From assembly GCA_030278955.1 (NCBI GenBank), contig JAOANR010000014.1, forward strand, positions 16,866,068 through 16,930,067: 64,000 nt of DNA. The letters run 5' to 3'. The position numbers and the translations under genes are program-made. This document shows, in pieces, positions 32,154 through 43,087 of this stretch. The notes under the pieces were generated by a model. The model saw only the letters and a program-made list of their open reading frames with translations. It had not been told where the DNA came from and made no database searches. The DNA is from Hygrophila difformis. Taxonomy: Eukaryota; Streptophyta; Magnoliopsida; Lamiales; Acanthaceae. The first letter of the stretch is position 1; the number at the start of each line of letters is the position of its first letter.

Positions 32154-34473
32154 GGAGATGAAGGCACCTGAACGGCAGAAGCATCAGCAACAGTCGTATC
32201 ACCATTAGTAGGGTCAGGATGTCCCAAAGCTGCCATGGACGAAGACGTAGCAGGATCCTTAGTCGGTTGAAGAAGCTCAGCCGAAGAAGTAACAGGATCG
32301 GCAAGAATGGGATCCCGGACCAATTGTTGAGGGTCTGCTAAAGAGGGCTCAGCAGGAGCCGCCGAATCAGGGTTATTGGTTAACATTCGGGGCTCAGCAT
32401 CAAGGGGATCCGAAGCCATGGTCAAAACGGGGGAAATGGTGAACGATGGTAGAGCAGTAGAAACCTAGCAAAAGGAAGAAAAATGATTAGCTGGGTAGGA
32501 AGATGTACAGAGAAGGAAAAAAAAAAAAAAACTTAATTCACCATGGGAAGAGTAGAAGGGACTCTGCCAAGAGGTGAGTGAGAAGAACGTTTCCGAGTCT
32601 TAGTAGAAGGAAAAGAGAGTCAGCAAGAGGGGCCGAAGGAGGAACGAGTCTTTTTCGGCCAGGGTCCGAGGAAGTAGGACGAAGGGCACCTATATACGGA
32701 AACGACAGCCGAATAAGTGATAAAAACACACAATAAAGAAAAAGAGTGCAATCGAGAATAAACATACCTGGACGCGAGGCAGAAGGCGTATCGAGGCCTC
32801 GATGAGAAGCAGAATCCGGCGAAGACAAAGGATAAGAGGAAAAGGGGAGAATGGAAGAGAAACCACTCCTCCGCAAGAGCGGGTTGAGGTCAGCGCCAAA
32901 AAAGGTACGAGCGACGCCATCCCACCAGAGCCGAAAACGAGAGGTAGAGAGTCCAGGGCGAACATGAAACTTGGCACATCAAAATCAATTAAACGCCGAT
33001 GATAGGTGGAGCATTGTCGTCGGCTAGAGAGAGGAGTAAGTCGCATATCAACGCGATAAGCCTCTACTAAATCTTGGCCGAGACCAAACTGACGGCTAAC
33101 CAAGTGAGGATTGTAGATCTCAAAAGGAATGGCAGCGTTAGGAAGAGCCGTGGAACCATTGAAAATAGGGCGAGGAAGGATGCAGCGATTCCAAATTTGA
33201 GCAAGAGCCACAGGAAGAGAGGTTCCAAAAGGAGCAGTCGCAATCTCTTTGATCCAGGCAAAATCGGCTCTCCGATAATGATAATGAGAAAAGGATTGAT
33301 CAGTAGTTTGGCCTAACAAATAGCTGATCCAGTGTGGAATCGACATGGCAGGAAAGGACGCCCCCAGAAGATCGGGAGCAACGAAATGATCAGGACGAAT
33401 ATCATGAGGAGGGAAACCAGAAACATCGCGAAAATGCCAAACCAACCATAAATGGAGAAACCATATAGGGCCTCGGGCTTTATCCGGGAAACCTTTCTCC
33501 CAACCTGAAACAGTAGCCGATATACCCGCATACAGATGGGCAAGGAAGAAGTCGGCTAACGGTAAAGCTGCCTGGTTAAGAATCCCGGAGGCTAAAGGAT
33601 ATGTTTCGAGAAGAACTCCTTTAGAAGGAGTACACCAGAAGAACCTTGTTAAGAAGTACATCATAAAAGCAAGCGGCTCCAGAGGATGCGGGTCAGGTGA
33701 AGCAGGGTCACTCCGGTGAGTAATAATCCAACTGTGGAAAGTGTTGTTGGAAGGAAAACCAGTGGTTTTCTCCTTAGGCTGAGATTGAGATGCGACACCA
33801 AGATTGTCCCCACGAACGGAAAGACCCAAAAGGAGTTTAACATCCTAGATAGTGGGAGTCATCATACCCCAAGGAAAGCAAAAACAGTTGATAGTGGAAT
33901 TCCAAAAACATAGAAGGGCCTGAATGGGACGGAGGTCAGTTGGGAAAGATGCGGTACTAAGGAGAATTAAGCGACGAACGTACGCATTAGACCAGGACTT
34001 GTGGCAATGGGGTTCAAGGTGACGAAATCAAGCCAAATAGGCAGCCGAAGTCGAAGGCCAGTTAGCAAATGATGGGGTAAAAAGCTGAGAAGAAAACCAG
34101 GGGGCATAGAATGGTATGGAGCGGTTTTCAAAAATACGAGCAGTGCACTCGTCAATCTCTTCGGGAACACCTAGTGGACCAAGGGAATAAAAGTCTTCAG
34201 GAAGAAGACGAACCTCAGAATGAGAGGCAAACGAACTCTCGATCTTAAGAATGTCAAAAGAAAGAACAGGGATGAGACGAGAATCCATTGGAGACAGGAA
34301 GGAAGACAGAGAGGAGGAAGAAGAAAGTGAAAGGGCGCAGAGGAGGTAGTTTACGTAATAAGGAGTAATGATGACTATCTCTTGGGAAAAAGAAATAACC
34401 GTCAAACGCCGATGTGGGAAGGCTACTTGGGCTTTTTCCGGAGCCAGAAATTCGCCCAAGTAAGGAGGGCATC

Positions 34474-35154
34474 TGTTAGGGCCACAAGAGTAGTGGGCCG
34501 CGAGAAAAATTGATCGGGCCATATAAAATGGGCCAGAAAAAGTATGTGCAAAGAAAGTAGACTCAAAATGGATTGGGCCGAAAGACTACGAATGGGCGAT
34601 TGGGACTAAGCAAGAATCCAGACGAAAGGAGGATCCCAAGAGCAAGAGATTTCAGCCGAAATGAAGTCAAGGCAGCCGATGAGGAAAGGGCGAAGGTCGG
34701 CTCAAAGGAATTGGCCGGAGAGCGGTTACCAAAGCTCCGGCTATAAATAGGGGATGCCGTGCACATAATCAATAGGGACCAATCCAACCCCAAAATTCCT
34801 TTATTAAATTTAATTTTTTGTATCTTTACTGCTTTCTTTACAGCTTTCCTTTACAGTTTTTCCTAGACTCTAGCTTAGTTGTAGCGGTTACTTTTCCAAG
34901 TCCACCATTGTTTCTCAACAACCGGTAGTTTGGTTTCATTTTTTCGGTGAATTCGCCGTTGTTTCTCAAACAACCGGTAGATTCTCCATTGTATCCAGTT
35001 TGCCATTATAATTTCAGTGACTATTCAGTCAAGTTTGGGCGTAATTACTCAAGTTTGGGCGCATTATTGTAAATCCGGATCCGTAATCGGTTTGATCCTT
35101 TTCCGATAGCCTCCCTTGAGGAGAAAAGGTCATTGGCTCGACGCTAGCCAAACA
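34474..35154 (+). repeat. Putative 3' LTR of the Tat element
   Basis: It starts TGTTAGGGCC after a purine-rich AAGGAGGGCATC and ends GCCAAACA, giving TGTT...AACA ends. It holds a TATA box at 34742. The 5' partner is missing, so the boundaries are inferred from these features alone. Confidence 0.55.
34742..34750 (+). promoter_or_regulatory. Putative TATA box in the Tat LTR
   Basis: TATAAATAG within the 681-bp LTR, suited to a U3 promoter. Confidence 0.5.
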
Positions 35155-35179
35155 TTATAATATGGGCTTTTTAAGAGAA

Positions 35180-35206
35180 CTAGTATATCTCCGCCCGAGT
35201 GGGCGA
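35180..35206 (-). mobile_element. Helitron-type 3' terminus on the minus strand
   Basis: Read on the minus strand, a hairpin GCCCACTCGGGC (35204-35193) is followed by GGAGATATA, CTAG (35183-35180) and then T. This is the usual Helitron 3' end. The element would extend to the right; its 5' end is not identified. Confidence 0.5.
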
Positions 35207-35793
35207 ATATTATTGTATGAATGGGTTAAGAATTGACATAAAATATAATAATTTAATAATGAAATAATCTTATTTATTCATTTGAAATAAAATTGTTCAA
35301 AACATGCTCGAAGGAAAATTTGATGAAAGGAAAATTAGAGGAAAATCTTTCATTCTCCAAAATTTTAATCTTGAAATTGTATATTAATTTTTTTCCTAAT
35401 ATGAAGTACTAATTTACCTTATATCATACATAATGTATAGTATAAATACTTAGTCATATTTAAAGAGGCTATTTATTTATTTATTTATATATTTATAAAT
35501 AAAGTTGGTTACAGTTCATAAGAGAATTTTTGTTAGTGATAATAGATATCTTATTATTTATAATGGATTTTTTGTGATGTGAAATAGATAAATAGTTGGT
35601 AAGGTCATTTTTTTAGAATAAATAAATATATTTATATTTTGGTGAGAATAACTTAATTTTGGAAAAAACACTATTCATGATTAAAATACTATTTATAAGA
35701 TCAAGGATAACTTTTATACTTATAGAGAGATTAAAGATTTTGACTTTCACATTACTCGTGTATAAATGACAGAATGTCATATACTATATGTTA
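35207..35793. other. AT-rich DNA, possibly Helitron body
   Basis: No coding sequence and no element ends recognised. Confidence 0.3.
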
Positions 35794-36053
35794 CTCCCTC
35801 CGGTTTTCATTAATTGGAACATTACAAAATTTAACACTATTCACACAGGCACTTTGACTTAAAGTTTTATCATAGTTATACAAATTAAAATATAGTCAAG
35901 TGGGATTTTGTTAGATTCATCTCGTCGAGTAGTTTTTAAATATCAAACTTCTATAATTTTTACTTGTACCGAATTTAAGTTATTAATGGTTTAAAATGTG
36001 CATTAGACTGAGTGCACTGTGGGTCCATTCCAATTTTTAAAAAATGGATGGAG
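35794..36053. mobile_element. Stowaway-like MITE
   Basis: 260 bp between TA dinucleotides. It starts CTCCCTCCGGTTTTCATTAA and ends AAAATGGATGGAG. The body resembles the 46988-47246 element in reverse orientation (TAGATTCATCTCGTCGAG segment). Confidence 0.75.
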
Positions 36054-36739
36054 TATATACGAAGTACATATTATATGTATTATTACAGCTTGATAATTGT
36101 GAAAGGTAAAACTAAATTCCGTTTTGTTTAAATATAAACCCATTCCATTTTGTTATACTATACAATATTTACAATCCGATTATGGTACAACTCATTTAAT
36201 AGTATGTATATACAGATATCACAAAAATTCTCTCTGGTATCATACAAAACATCTTACCCATAACACAAACACACAATTTCATTCATAACACAACACAACT
36301 CTCACATCACATACATAATAGTTGCACAGCCACTCGCATCTAATATGGTCCAAAAACTTAAAATAGACGACATTCTTACACATTTGTTTTGTTGTTGCAA
36401 TATTTCTGTTTTTATGATAAAATATAAATATCAAGAAATATTTATATACATATATGTTAAAAATAACTATTGGATCAAAATTAATGCAATAATTAAAAAT
36501 AAATTCAACATAAGCTGATCCATTAAGTGCTATAGAAAGTATACATTACAAGAAATTTGTAGAGATGTGATAAAAAAAAAATACTATATGATAAATATAT
36601 TCGTAAAATATTTCGTCATTTTATTTGTCGTCTCGTACGGCAGATGACAAACAAAACAACGGAATTATTTTATACCTTCCCCCAAAATTTTATAGTGATA
36701 TGCTTTCTACTTGGTATCGCCGACCCAATTTTTAGGTAA
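36054..36739. other. AT-rich DNA, nothing recognised
   Basis: No open frame of note, no terminal repeats and no RNA gene found. Confidence 0.4.
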
Positions 36740-38278
36740 GGCTATCTTTATCCATGATCATCTCAACCACCCAACCATCCAACCATCTCATTATTTAATT
36801 AATTTCTCTCCTCCAACTCATTAATATCCATCTCAACCCAACCACCCCAATTTTACATACTTTATCAATAACCACCCAACCATCCAACCACAATATTATA
36901 TATAATTATTTTAATTTACAAAATTTTAAATTATATTGAAATAAAAATATAATGTATCAAAAATATAAAATATTTTTATCTTACTTATAAAGAATAAAAA
37001 TCTAAAGTTTTAATATATTTTTTATTTATTTTTATTTTATAAATTTTTAAATGGGTTATATATATTAAAATTAATATATTATGTAGCTTGGTCTCCATGT
37101 GATCAACCTCCACATCATTAACTAATTATTTTTTTTATAAAAAAAAAGAATATTGGATTGGGAGACCAACCAAGTTTGACCAAATAAAAAAAGCAACCCC
37201 ATGGTCTCCCTCATTTTGGCCAATATGATTGAGACATTTGTCTCATTCCTATTGGTCAACTAAAATTTTGAACAATAAAAATCAAAATTATTATATCTTT
37301 TATATTTTAAAATAAAAATAAATAAAAAATATACCAAATTTTATAATTTTTCATTCTCTACAAATAGAGACCACTCATGCTATATTTTTGTTAAGTACAT
37401 AATATAATTTTAATATATATAACCCATTTAAAAATTTATATAAAATAAAACTAAATAAAAAATATATTAAAACTTTAGATTTTTTATTCTTTATAAGTAA
37501 GATAAAAATATTTTATATTTTTGATACATTATTTTTTTATTTCAATATAATTTAAAATTTTGTAAATTAAAATAATTATATATAATATTATGGTTGGATG
37601 GTTGGGTGATTATTGATAAAGTATGTAAAACTGGGGTGGTTGGGTTGAGATGGATATTGATGAGTTGGATGAGAAATAAATTAATTAAATAAGAGGTAAT
37701 AAATAAAATAGGTCACCAGAAGGAGTCATTTCCACTTTTGGGCCACTATATTTTGATTTAGGGAAAGATGCCATTAGAAGGATTTTGGGCCTGAATTTAG
37801 GCCATTGGGCTGGAATTCGGGCCACGATGGCCTAAAAATGGAAATGACTCCTTCTGGTGGCCTATTTTAGTTTTTTTGAATTATTTTTTATTTTATATAA
37901 TTAAAATAAATAATTTGTGTGGTTTGGGCTCCCACACACCTTTGCTGACACATGAGTGTCACCGTTTACCAAAAAAAAATAATAATACACATTCCATGAC
38001 ATTATTTATGTCCTACTTTCTTTTTTTTCTTGTTCCAACATTTTTTTCTTTCATTTCCATTTTAAAAATAATTAAATATTAATTGTCAAATATACCCATG
38101 CCCGAAAAATTCCTTACATTTAATACTAATTATTCCTACACAAAATACCATGTCCGAAAATTTTGGGATACTTATAATAAAACATGTTTATTTTTACTTT
38201 CTAATTTATTTGAATATGTATTTGTTTTACTTATTTTATAATATATTTGAATTAATATTTATTTTATTTCTTATATTA

Positions 38279-38638
38279 CTCCCTCCGTCCTATTAATAGT
38301 GTTAAAAAAAGGTACCTTAAAAATTTATATAATGTGATTGTAATGAGCTACAATTTTAATTTTTTTTAGGAGCCATTGAAGGCCTGGAACGGGTGGTGGG
38401 AGCCCAAGCCACACAATTACAAAGGGGAGGGATAGAGGACCGGGTGGGGATTCGAACCCCCAACCTATAGGTTGGAGTTGGGGGACTTACCACTGGAGTA
38501 AGTGCTCAACCCCACAATTTTAATTTATTTATTCATTTGTGATTTACTGATATGTGGTTATAGGGTGGACTTGAATTATTAATGGTAGTAGATAATTTGA
38601 AAGTTTAATATATTTATTTATTAATGTGAGGTGATGAG
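38279..38638. mobile_element. Degenerate Stowaway-like MITE carrying a SINE
   Basis: It starts CTCCCTCCGTCCTATTAATA after TA and ends near GGTGATGAG followed by TA. The right terminus is weak. It is interrupted by the SINE at 38363-38513. Confidence 0.5.
38363..38513 (-). mobile_element. tRNA-derived SINE (AU-like)
   Basis: 151 bp flanked by a 13-bp perfect duplication ACAATTTTAATTT (38350-38362 and 38514-38526). On the minus strand it has an A-box-like TACTCCAGTGG, a B box GGTTCGAATCC about 37 bp downstream, a TTTGTAATT stretch, and a short A-rich 3' tail. This is the layout of an RNA-polymerase-III SINE. It is not a tRNA gene: no cloverleaf or anticodon arm can be formed. Confidence 0.8.
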
Positions 38639-39247
38639 TATGTTTGACGATTAATATTTAATTATTTTTTAAAATGAAAATGAAATAAAAATATTGGAAC
38701 AAGGAAAAAAAGAAAGTATGACATAAATAATGACACAGAATGAGTATTATGTATTTTAATTACATAAAATAAAAAAATAATTGAAAAAACTAAAATAAGC
38801 CACCAGAAGTAGTCATTTCCACTTTTAGGCCATCTCGGCCCGAATTCCAGCCTAATGGCCTAAATTCAGGCCCGAAATCCTTCTAGTGGCCTATTTTCCT
38901 AAATCAAAATATCGTGGCCCAAAAGTGGAAATGACTCATTCTAGTGGTCTATTTTAGTTATTACCTCATTAAATAATGAGATGGTTGGATGGTTGGGTGG
39001 TTGAGAACTTGAGATGATGCTTAGAAACCATGTATGGCCACATGGAAATGAATGATGTAATAAATGACAACTGCGACACCTTTCTAGGCCTTCCTTTCTC
39101 CAGATCTGCAATCTCTTGCTATAATGCTGTAATTATGTCTCTTGCTCTGTAGACCAAAAAAATTATACTACTATTAGTTGCCATATTATGTATAAAAAAA
39201 CAAGGTTTAGATAGGGTAATAAATGTGTGATATTTAGGTGTTGGCAT

Positions 39248-39781
39248 CAAGGTTGTTAAGATCGGGATTCTGTATGGGATCGTTTTTTGCTTTGCAAGAT
39301 CGAGATCGTAGGATCGAATCGAGATCCTAGGATCTTATGAAATTACAATAATAGATAAATTCAATTATACATACAAACAAGTAAAAGTATTATTTCGTGT
39401 GTTTATGAATCTTGCAAGTTAATTAATACAATACAGTACAAAAACATCATAACTAAACAGAAAATATTTCCATATACATACATATTTTTTTACACATCAT
39501 ACATAAGGAGTACGTATATATACAAGTTCTTCAGTTTAAAAGTAAACAAAAGAAGATCTCAAATCATAAAATCCTACAAAAAATTTATGCGTTTAATATA
39601 ATATGATCGTAAGATCGTAGAAGCATTTAAGGGTGTATGGCCATAATATCGTAAGATTCTACGATCAGGATCGAGATCTTATCCAGATCTTACTAATTTT
39701 AAGATCCTACAAGGATCGGGATCGTTTTAGAGAGGTGTGATCGTAAAATCGTAAGATCCTAAAATCAGGATCGGGATCTAC
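39248..39781. mobile_element. GATCG-rich repeat element, possible MITE
   Basis: Both ends are rich in AAGATCGGGAT / GATCCCGATCCT-type sequence in inverted orientation. TTGGCAT is repeated at both flanks (39241-39247 and 39782-39788). The terminal repeats are imperfect and the superfamily is unclear; hAT-like is one option. Confidence 0.4.
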
Positions 39782-40185
39782 TTGGCATGTTGATCCGATT
39801 AGACATGTATGTCGTGTGTTAATAAGGTGTGTCATGTGTATTTAATGATGTTTGGGTTGTATAAAAATACTCAACACATACAAAGTACTCTTTCAACACA
39901 TACAAAGAACTAATTCAACACTTCAGTACCTACTGATTCTCTCAAATCGAATCCAAAAAAATGCATCTTTTCCGTTGGGTCGCCAGGAAGTCCAATGTAT
40001 AAAACTATTAACTTTTATAATTTTCTCATTTTCTAAGGTGTCCTATGGGTAAACTGGGGATTCATTGCGAACAATTTTTTCCAATTTTTTTATTTATTTT
40101 TATTTTTAAGATGTCAGCTGGGCTGGTCAATCTATAAAATTATTATTATTTTATACATTTTCTTATTTTTAAGGTGTGTATTCGG

Positions 40186-40938
40186 GGCACGAGATTTCTT
40201 TCTCTTTTGTGGATCATTTGGTGCCAGCGCAATGCCCGAATTTTTCATGACAAGGCGCTCTCCAGGGACACCATAATGTGGAAAGCTGGCTTTCTTCGTG
40301 CCAAATGGACAGATGTATTGTTGGTCCTCGGGATCCCGTTGTGCGGATTATTCGATGGCGAGATGATGATGTGCATGGGCATGTATTGCATACTGATGGC
40401 CCGGTCATCTCTGATCCTTGGAAATCTGGGTTTGGTGCTGTGATTAGGAGTAATGAGGGGCAATGGGTGTCGGCGTGTAGTGGCATTCTTGGCAAGAGAT
40501 GCATTGTCGAAGTGGAATTGTTGGCTCTCCGGTTCGGGCTTCTACTGGCTGGGCAAATTGGAGTCACTCTCAAGGTGTGCTACACGGACTCCTTGGAAGT
40601 TTTTCGACTGATCATGGGTGAAGCAGGTCCTCGCCATCTTCTTTGGCCAACTATTAGGGAAGTTCGTCGTCTGCTTGGTTCCATGGAGGGGTGCAGTCTT
40701 CGCCATGTTTGTCGGGAAGGGAACCAAGTTGCTGATGGGCTCGCTCGTAAGGCTATCCAGATGGAAGAATTCTATACCACATGGGCCTTCCCTCCAGATG
40801 AAATTCGAGACTTCCTTGATTATGATGCTCGTGGTGTTGGCTCTCTGCGCATGAGTTGATTTCCTTTTTATTTGCTTTCCTTTTCCTTCCTTTTTATTTT
40901 GTATTTGCTCGCCTCTTCAGGCTGTTTTACCAAAAAAA
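40186..40938 (+). mobile_element. 5'-truncated LINE insertion
   Basis: About 750 bp flanked by AAGGTGTGTATTCGG (40171-40185 and 40939-40953) with a short poly(A) at 40932-40940. Only the 3' end of ORF2 and the T-rich 3' UTR are present, the typical result of aborted target-primed reverse transcription. Confidence 0.88.
40190..40859 (+). pseudogene. LINE ORF2 C-terminal fragment (RNase H)
   Basis: It begins inside the segment before RNase H (WIIWCQRNARIFHDKALSRD) and changes frame near 40300. It then encodes a whole RNase H domain: HTDGP, VEVELLAL, CYTDSL and NQVADGLA supply the DEDD residues. The end (WAFPPDEIRDFLDYDARGVG) matches that of the full-length LINE (WAFPPDLVKGELESDAAGRG), so they belong to one family. 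There is no promoter or start, so it is not expected to be expressed. Confidence 0.85.
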
Positions 40939-41965
40939 AAGGTGTGTATTCGGCTCTCCAATGTTTAAAATTTTTCGAAGTTTTTCTGTTATTTTGGGTA
41001 TTAAAGCTTATTTTTTTAAGTTGATGATAACAAACTCTTTTTTATATCTCACATGCCACTGTACCATTACATCCATAATAAAATTAATTGACTCAACTTT
41101 AAGGCTGTCAAATCTAGGGGTGAGCAAATGGGTCGGGTTAATCGGGTACCCGACTAACCCGAAAAAATAATGGTGTCGGGTCGGATTTTTTAAGCAAAAA
41201 AAAAAAACCTCGAAATCGGGTGCCCGAACCCGAAACTAATAATTTGGATCGGGGATTGGGTTTCACAAATGAACCTGAATTTCCAGTTCGGGTAACCGAC
41301 TAACTTGATTATTATTACTATTTTTTTTCCCCTGTTATTCTTACAAATCATAATGCAAAAATACACATAAAAAAAAGGGAGTTGCCTATTGGTCTTCCAC
41401 ATTCCATAGTTCTATTCAGAGTAGAATTCCAATTGCTAAATATAATCCCTCCTCAACTTCATCCGGCCATCCCTACGGCGGCGGCGACTCTCCAAGTTCT
41501 AATATTTCCCTTGTTGTCTCCTCAAGTTCTAATCTTTCACTCATCGTTGTCTGGTCCTTGGTGTAAGGTTTTTTCATCGTGTTGTTGCAGTCTGAAGGTT
41601 CGGATTTCTTCCATTGCTTTATGTGAGCTGTAATTGAATATTATTTTCTAATCTTGAATTGACTCCCCTTTCCTATGATTTTGTCTCCTTGTGGTAACTG
41701 GTAATACGATGGATATTCTTTATAAACAATGAGTTTTGGTGATCGAGGACCTCTAATCGGTTCAACCTTTCTGGCTCTCTATATTTTATATTTTCACTCA
41801 GTTATATTAATAAGCAGGCTTTTGAATTTTGAATTTTTGCTCATGCAGTGAAGCCTTGAAGGTTAAGTTCTGACCTCAGAATGAATAAGTAGATGCTCTT
41901 GATAGTATGGTAAATGATGTTATGACTTATGATTTCAATTTCGTGGGTACACTACAAGAAAAAAT

Positions 41966-42180
41966 TGCTATAGCGACCGTTTTTAACGACCGTCGTCATG
42001 CGGTCGCTGCTAACGACCGCATCCGCGACCGCAAAAGACGGTGGCTACTCTAACGACCGCGTCAACGACCGTCTGGCCGTGTCTTTGGTGGGTTTCGATT
42101 CCGCGACCGTTTTAACGACCGCTTTTGTAGCGGTCGTTATTAGCGACCGTCACAACGATCGTTTGTGACGGTCGCTAGCC
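41966..42180. repeat. Left subterminal repeat region of the CACTA element
   Basis: More than a dozen copies of CGACCG or its complement CGGTCG, often as TAGCGACCG or TAACGACCG, in both orientations. In En/Spm such subterminal motifs are transposase-binding sites. Confidence 0.8.
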
Positions 42181-42249
42181 TAGGGTTATAATTTCCCCTT
42201 TCGCCCGCTGTAAATCACAATTACACAGGGTAGGGACAAACGGGAGACG

Positions 42250-42595
42250 ACCGTTGCGAATTTTTCACCGCTTCCTCCATCTCCGACCACCTCCCAACCG
42301 TCGCGACGTACCGGCGACGATCTCCGAGCCACCCTCCGAAGAAGAGAACATCCCCGCTGTGCTCCCTGTTCGCCCCTGGTTGGGCTCGGCGCCACTGCCC
42401 AGCCCCACCGCCGCGCTACGTCGGAGAGCCGCTCGCCCCGGCGTAGCCCTGCCGACACCGCTAAGCCCAGCCCCTGCCGACGCCGCTCTGCCCAGCCCTG
42501 CCGACGCTCTCCGGCGTCTCTCTCTTTGTCTCCGGCCCCTTGCCACTGAATGGCTATTTGAGGTGGCCGACGGGTTCCACCGTTCCACAGCGTAG
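42250..42595. other. GC-rich leader-like region in the CACTA element
   Basis: Pro/Arg/Ala-rich open frames exist on both strands but look like a by-product of GC-rich composition. It may be the promoter and 5' UTR of the transposase transcript, or captured host sequence. No domain is recognised. Confidence 0.35.
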
Positions 42596-43087
42596 TATTA
42601 CGGTAATAGTAGTTGAAATTTTGAAATTTTGCTATTGAAATTTTGGAAATCTTGGTATTGAAATCTTGGTATTGAAATTTTGCACTAGAATTAGGACTTG
42701 GTTTTGGTATTGGATCGGTTTTTGGTATGGCAATTGTAAACGGGGTAAGGCCAGAGCATGTGTTACTCTTGGTTGTGAAATGTTGTATACAGATTTCTTC
42801 GTTGAATCATGTTGTGAATTTTCTGATCGAATCTAGATGATAAATAGGCACAGGACTTGCACCGAATAGGATATATATATGTTCAAAAGTATTTTCCCTG
42901 TCTGATTTTTCCTCTAGGCACAATTGGTTCACATAAGATTGCAAAATGAGAGAATGAACCTGGTTACTTTGGTTAAAAGAATGAGAATAGGCCTATTTGC
43001 CAAAATTATGCTTGTTTATTTATTTTTGCACTAGAATTAGGACTTGTTTTGCAAAATGCAATCTGACCATGTTTTAGTACTCTATTT

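Larger units (their letters stand above)
23969..34288 (-). pseudogene. Antisense gene of the Tat element (plant mobile domain protein), split by an insertion
   Basis: It reads on the minus strand from ATG at 34288 (MDSRLIPVLSF) in one frame to about 32690, with two stops (34030-34028 and 33847-33845). Plant-mobile-domain (PF10536, aminotransferase-like) hallmarks are visible: FPWGMMTPTI-stop-DVKLLLGLSVRG, then PLEPLAFMMYFLTRFF and YPLASGILNQAALPLADFFLAHLYAG. A Pro/Asp/Ala-rich part (32425 to 32159) follows. Then comes the gag-only retrotransposon (25079-32153), then the continuation from 25078 (VLDDFFSPVSSSS) through helix-rich, Ser-rich segments to an acidic end (DIHFDDSEDH) at 23971. Introns and frameshifts in the distal part are unresolved. 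Related proteins sit antisense in other Tat elements and in host PMD/MAIN genes; the role here is unknown. Confidence 0.7.
19915..35154 (+). mobile_element. Tat-lineage Ty3/gypsy retrotransposon, 5'-truncated, with a nested gag-only element
   Basis: In order on the + strand: reverse transcriptase, degenerate RNase H, second RNase H, integrase (to 22847), a spacer, an antisense gene on the minus strand (34288 to 23969), a polypurine-like tract (34462-34473) and a 3' LTR (34474-35154). A tandem second RNase H plus an antisense ORF between pol and the 3' LTR is characteristic of Tat-lineage elements such as Retand and Grande. The 5' LTR, gag and protease are missing. The antisense gene is split by the 7.1-kb element at 25079-32153. 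Confidence 0.75.
37693..38967. mobile_element. Mutator-like foldback element with 9-bp duplication
   Basis: The termini are inverted (GAGGTAATAA... and ...TTATTACCTC) and continue as long inverted arms of about 300-400 bp. These contain the GGCC-rich segments around 37707-37880 and 38783-38955. A perfect 9-bp duplication ATTAAATAA flanks it (37684-37692 and 38968-38976), as expected of Mutator-like elements. No transposase is present. A Stowaway-like MITE lies in the middle. Confidence 0.85.
36740..39029. mobile_element. Foldback element with long inverted arms, interrupted
   Basis: The left arm (about 36740-37078) and the right arm (about 37390-37692 plus 38977-39029) are inverted copies of each other, for example CTCAACCACCCAACCATCC against GGATGGTTGGGTGGTTGAG. 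A central region of about 310 bp has no coding sequence. The right arm is split by a 1275-bp Mutator-like element. A flanking duplication is not clear, so the outer ends are approximate. Confidence 0.65.

Noticed and set aside
38420..38440. tRNA-like TTCGAA segment
   Set aside because: It is the B box of a SINE with a clear duplication; no cloverleaf can be formed.
42254..42595. 113-codon GC-rich ORF in the CACTA element
   Set aside because: Open on both strands and low in complexity; no domain, more likely leader sequence.
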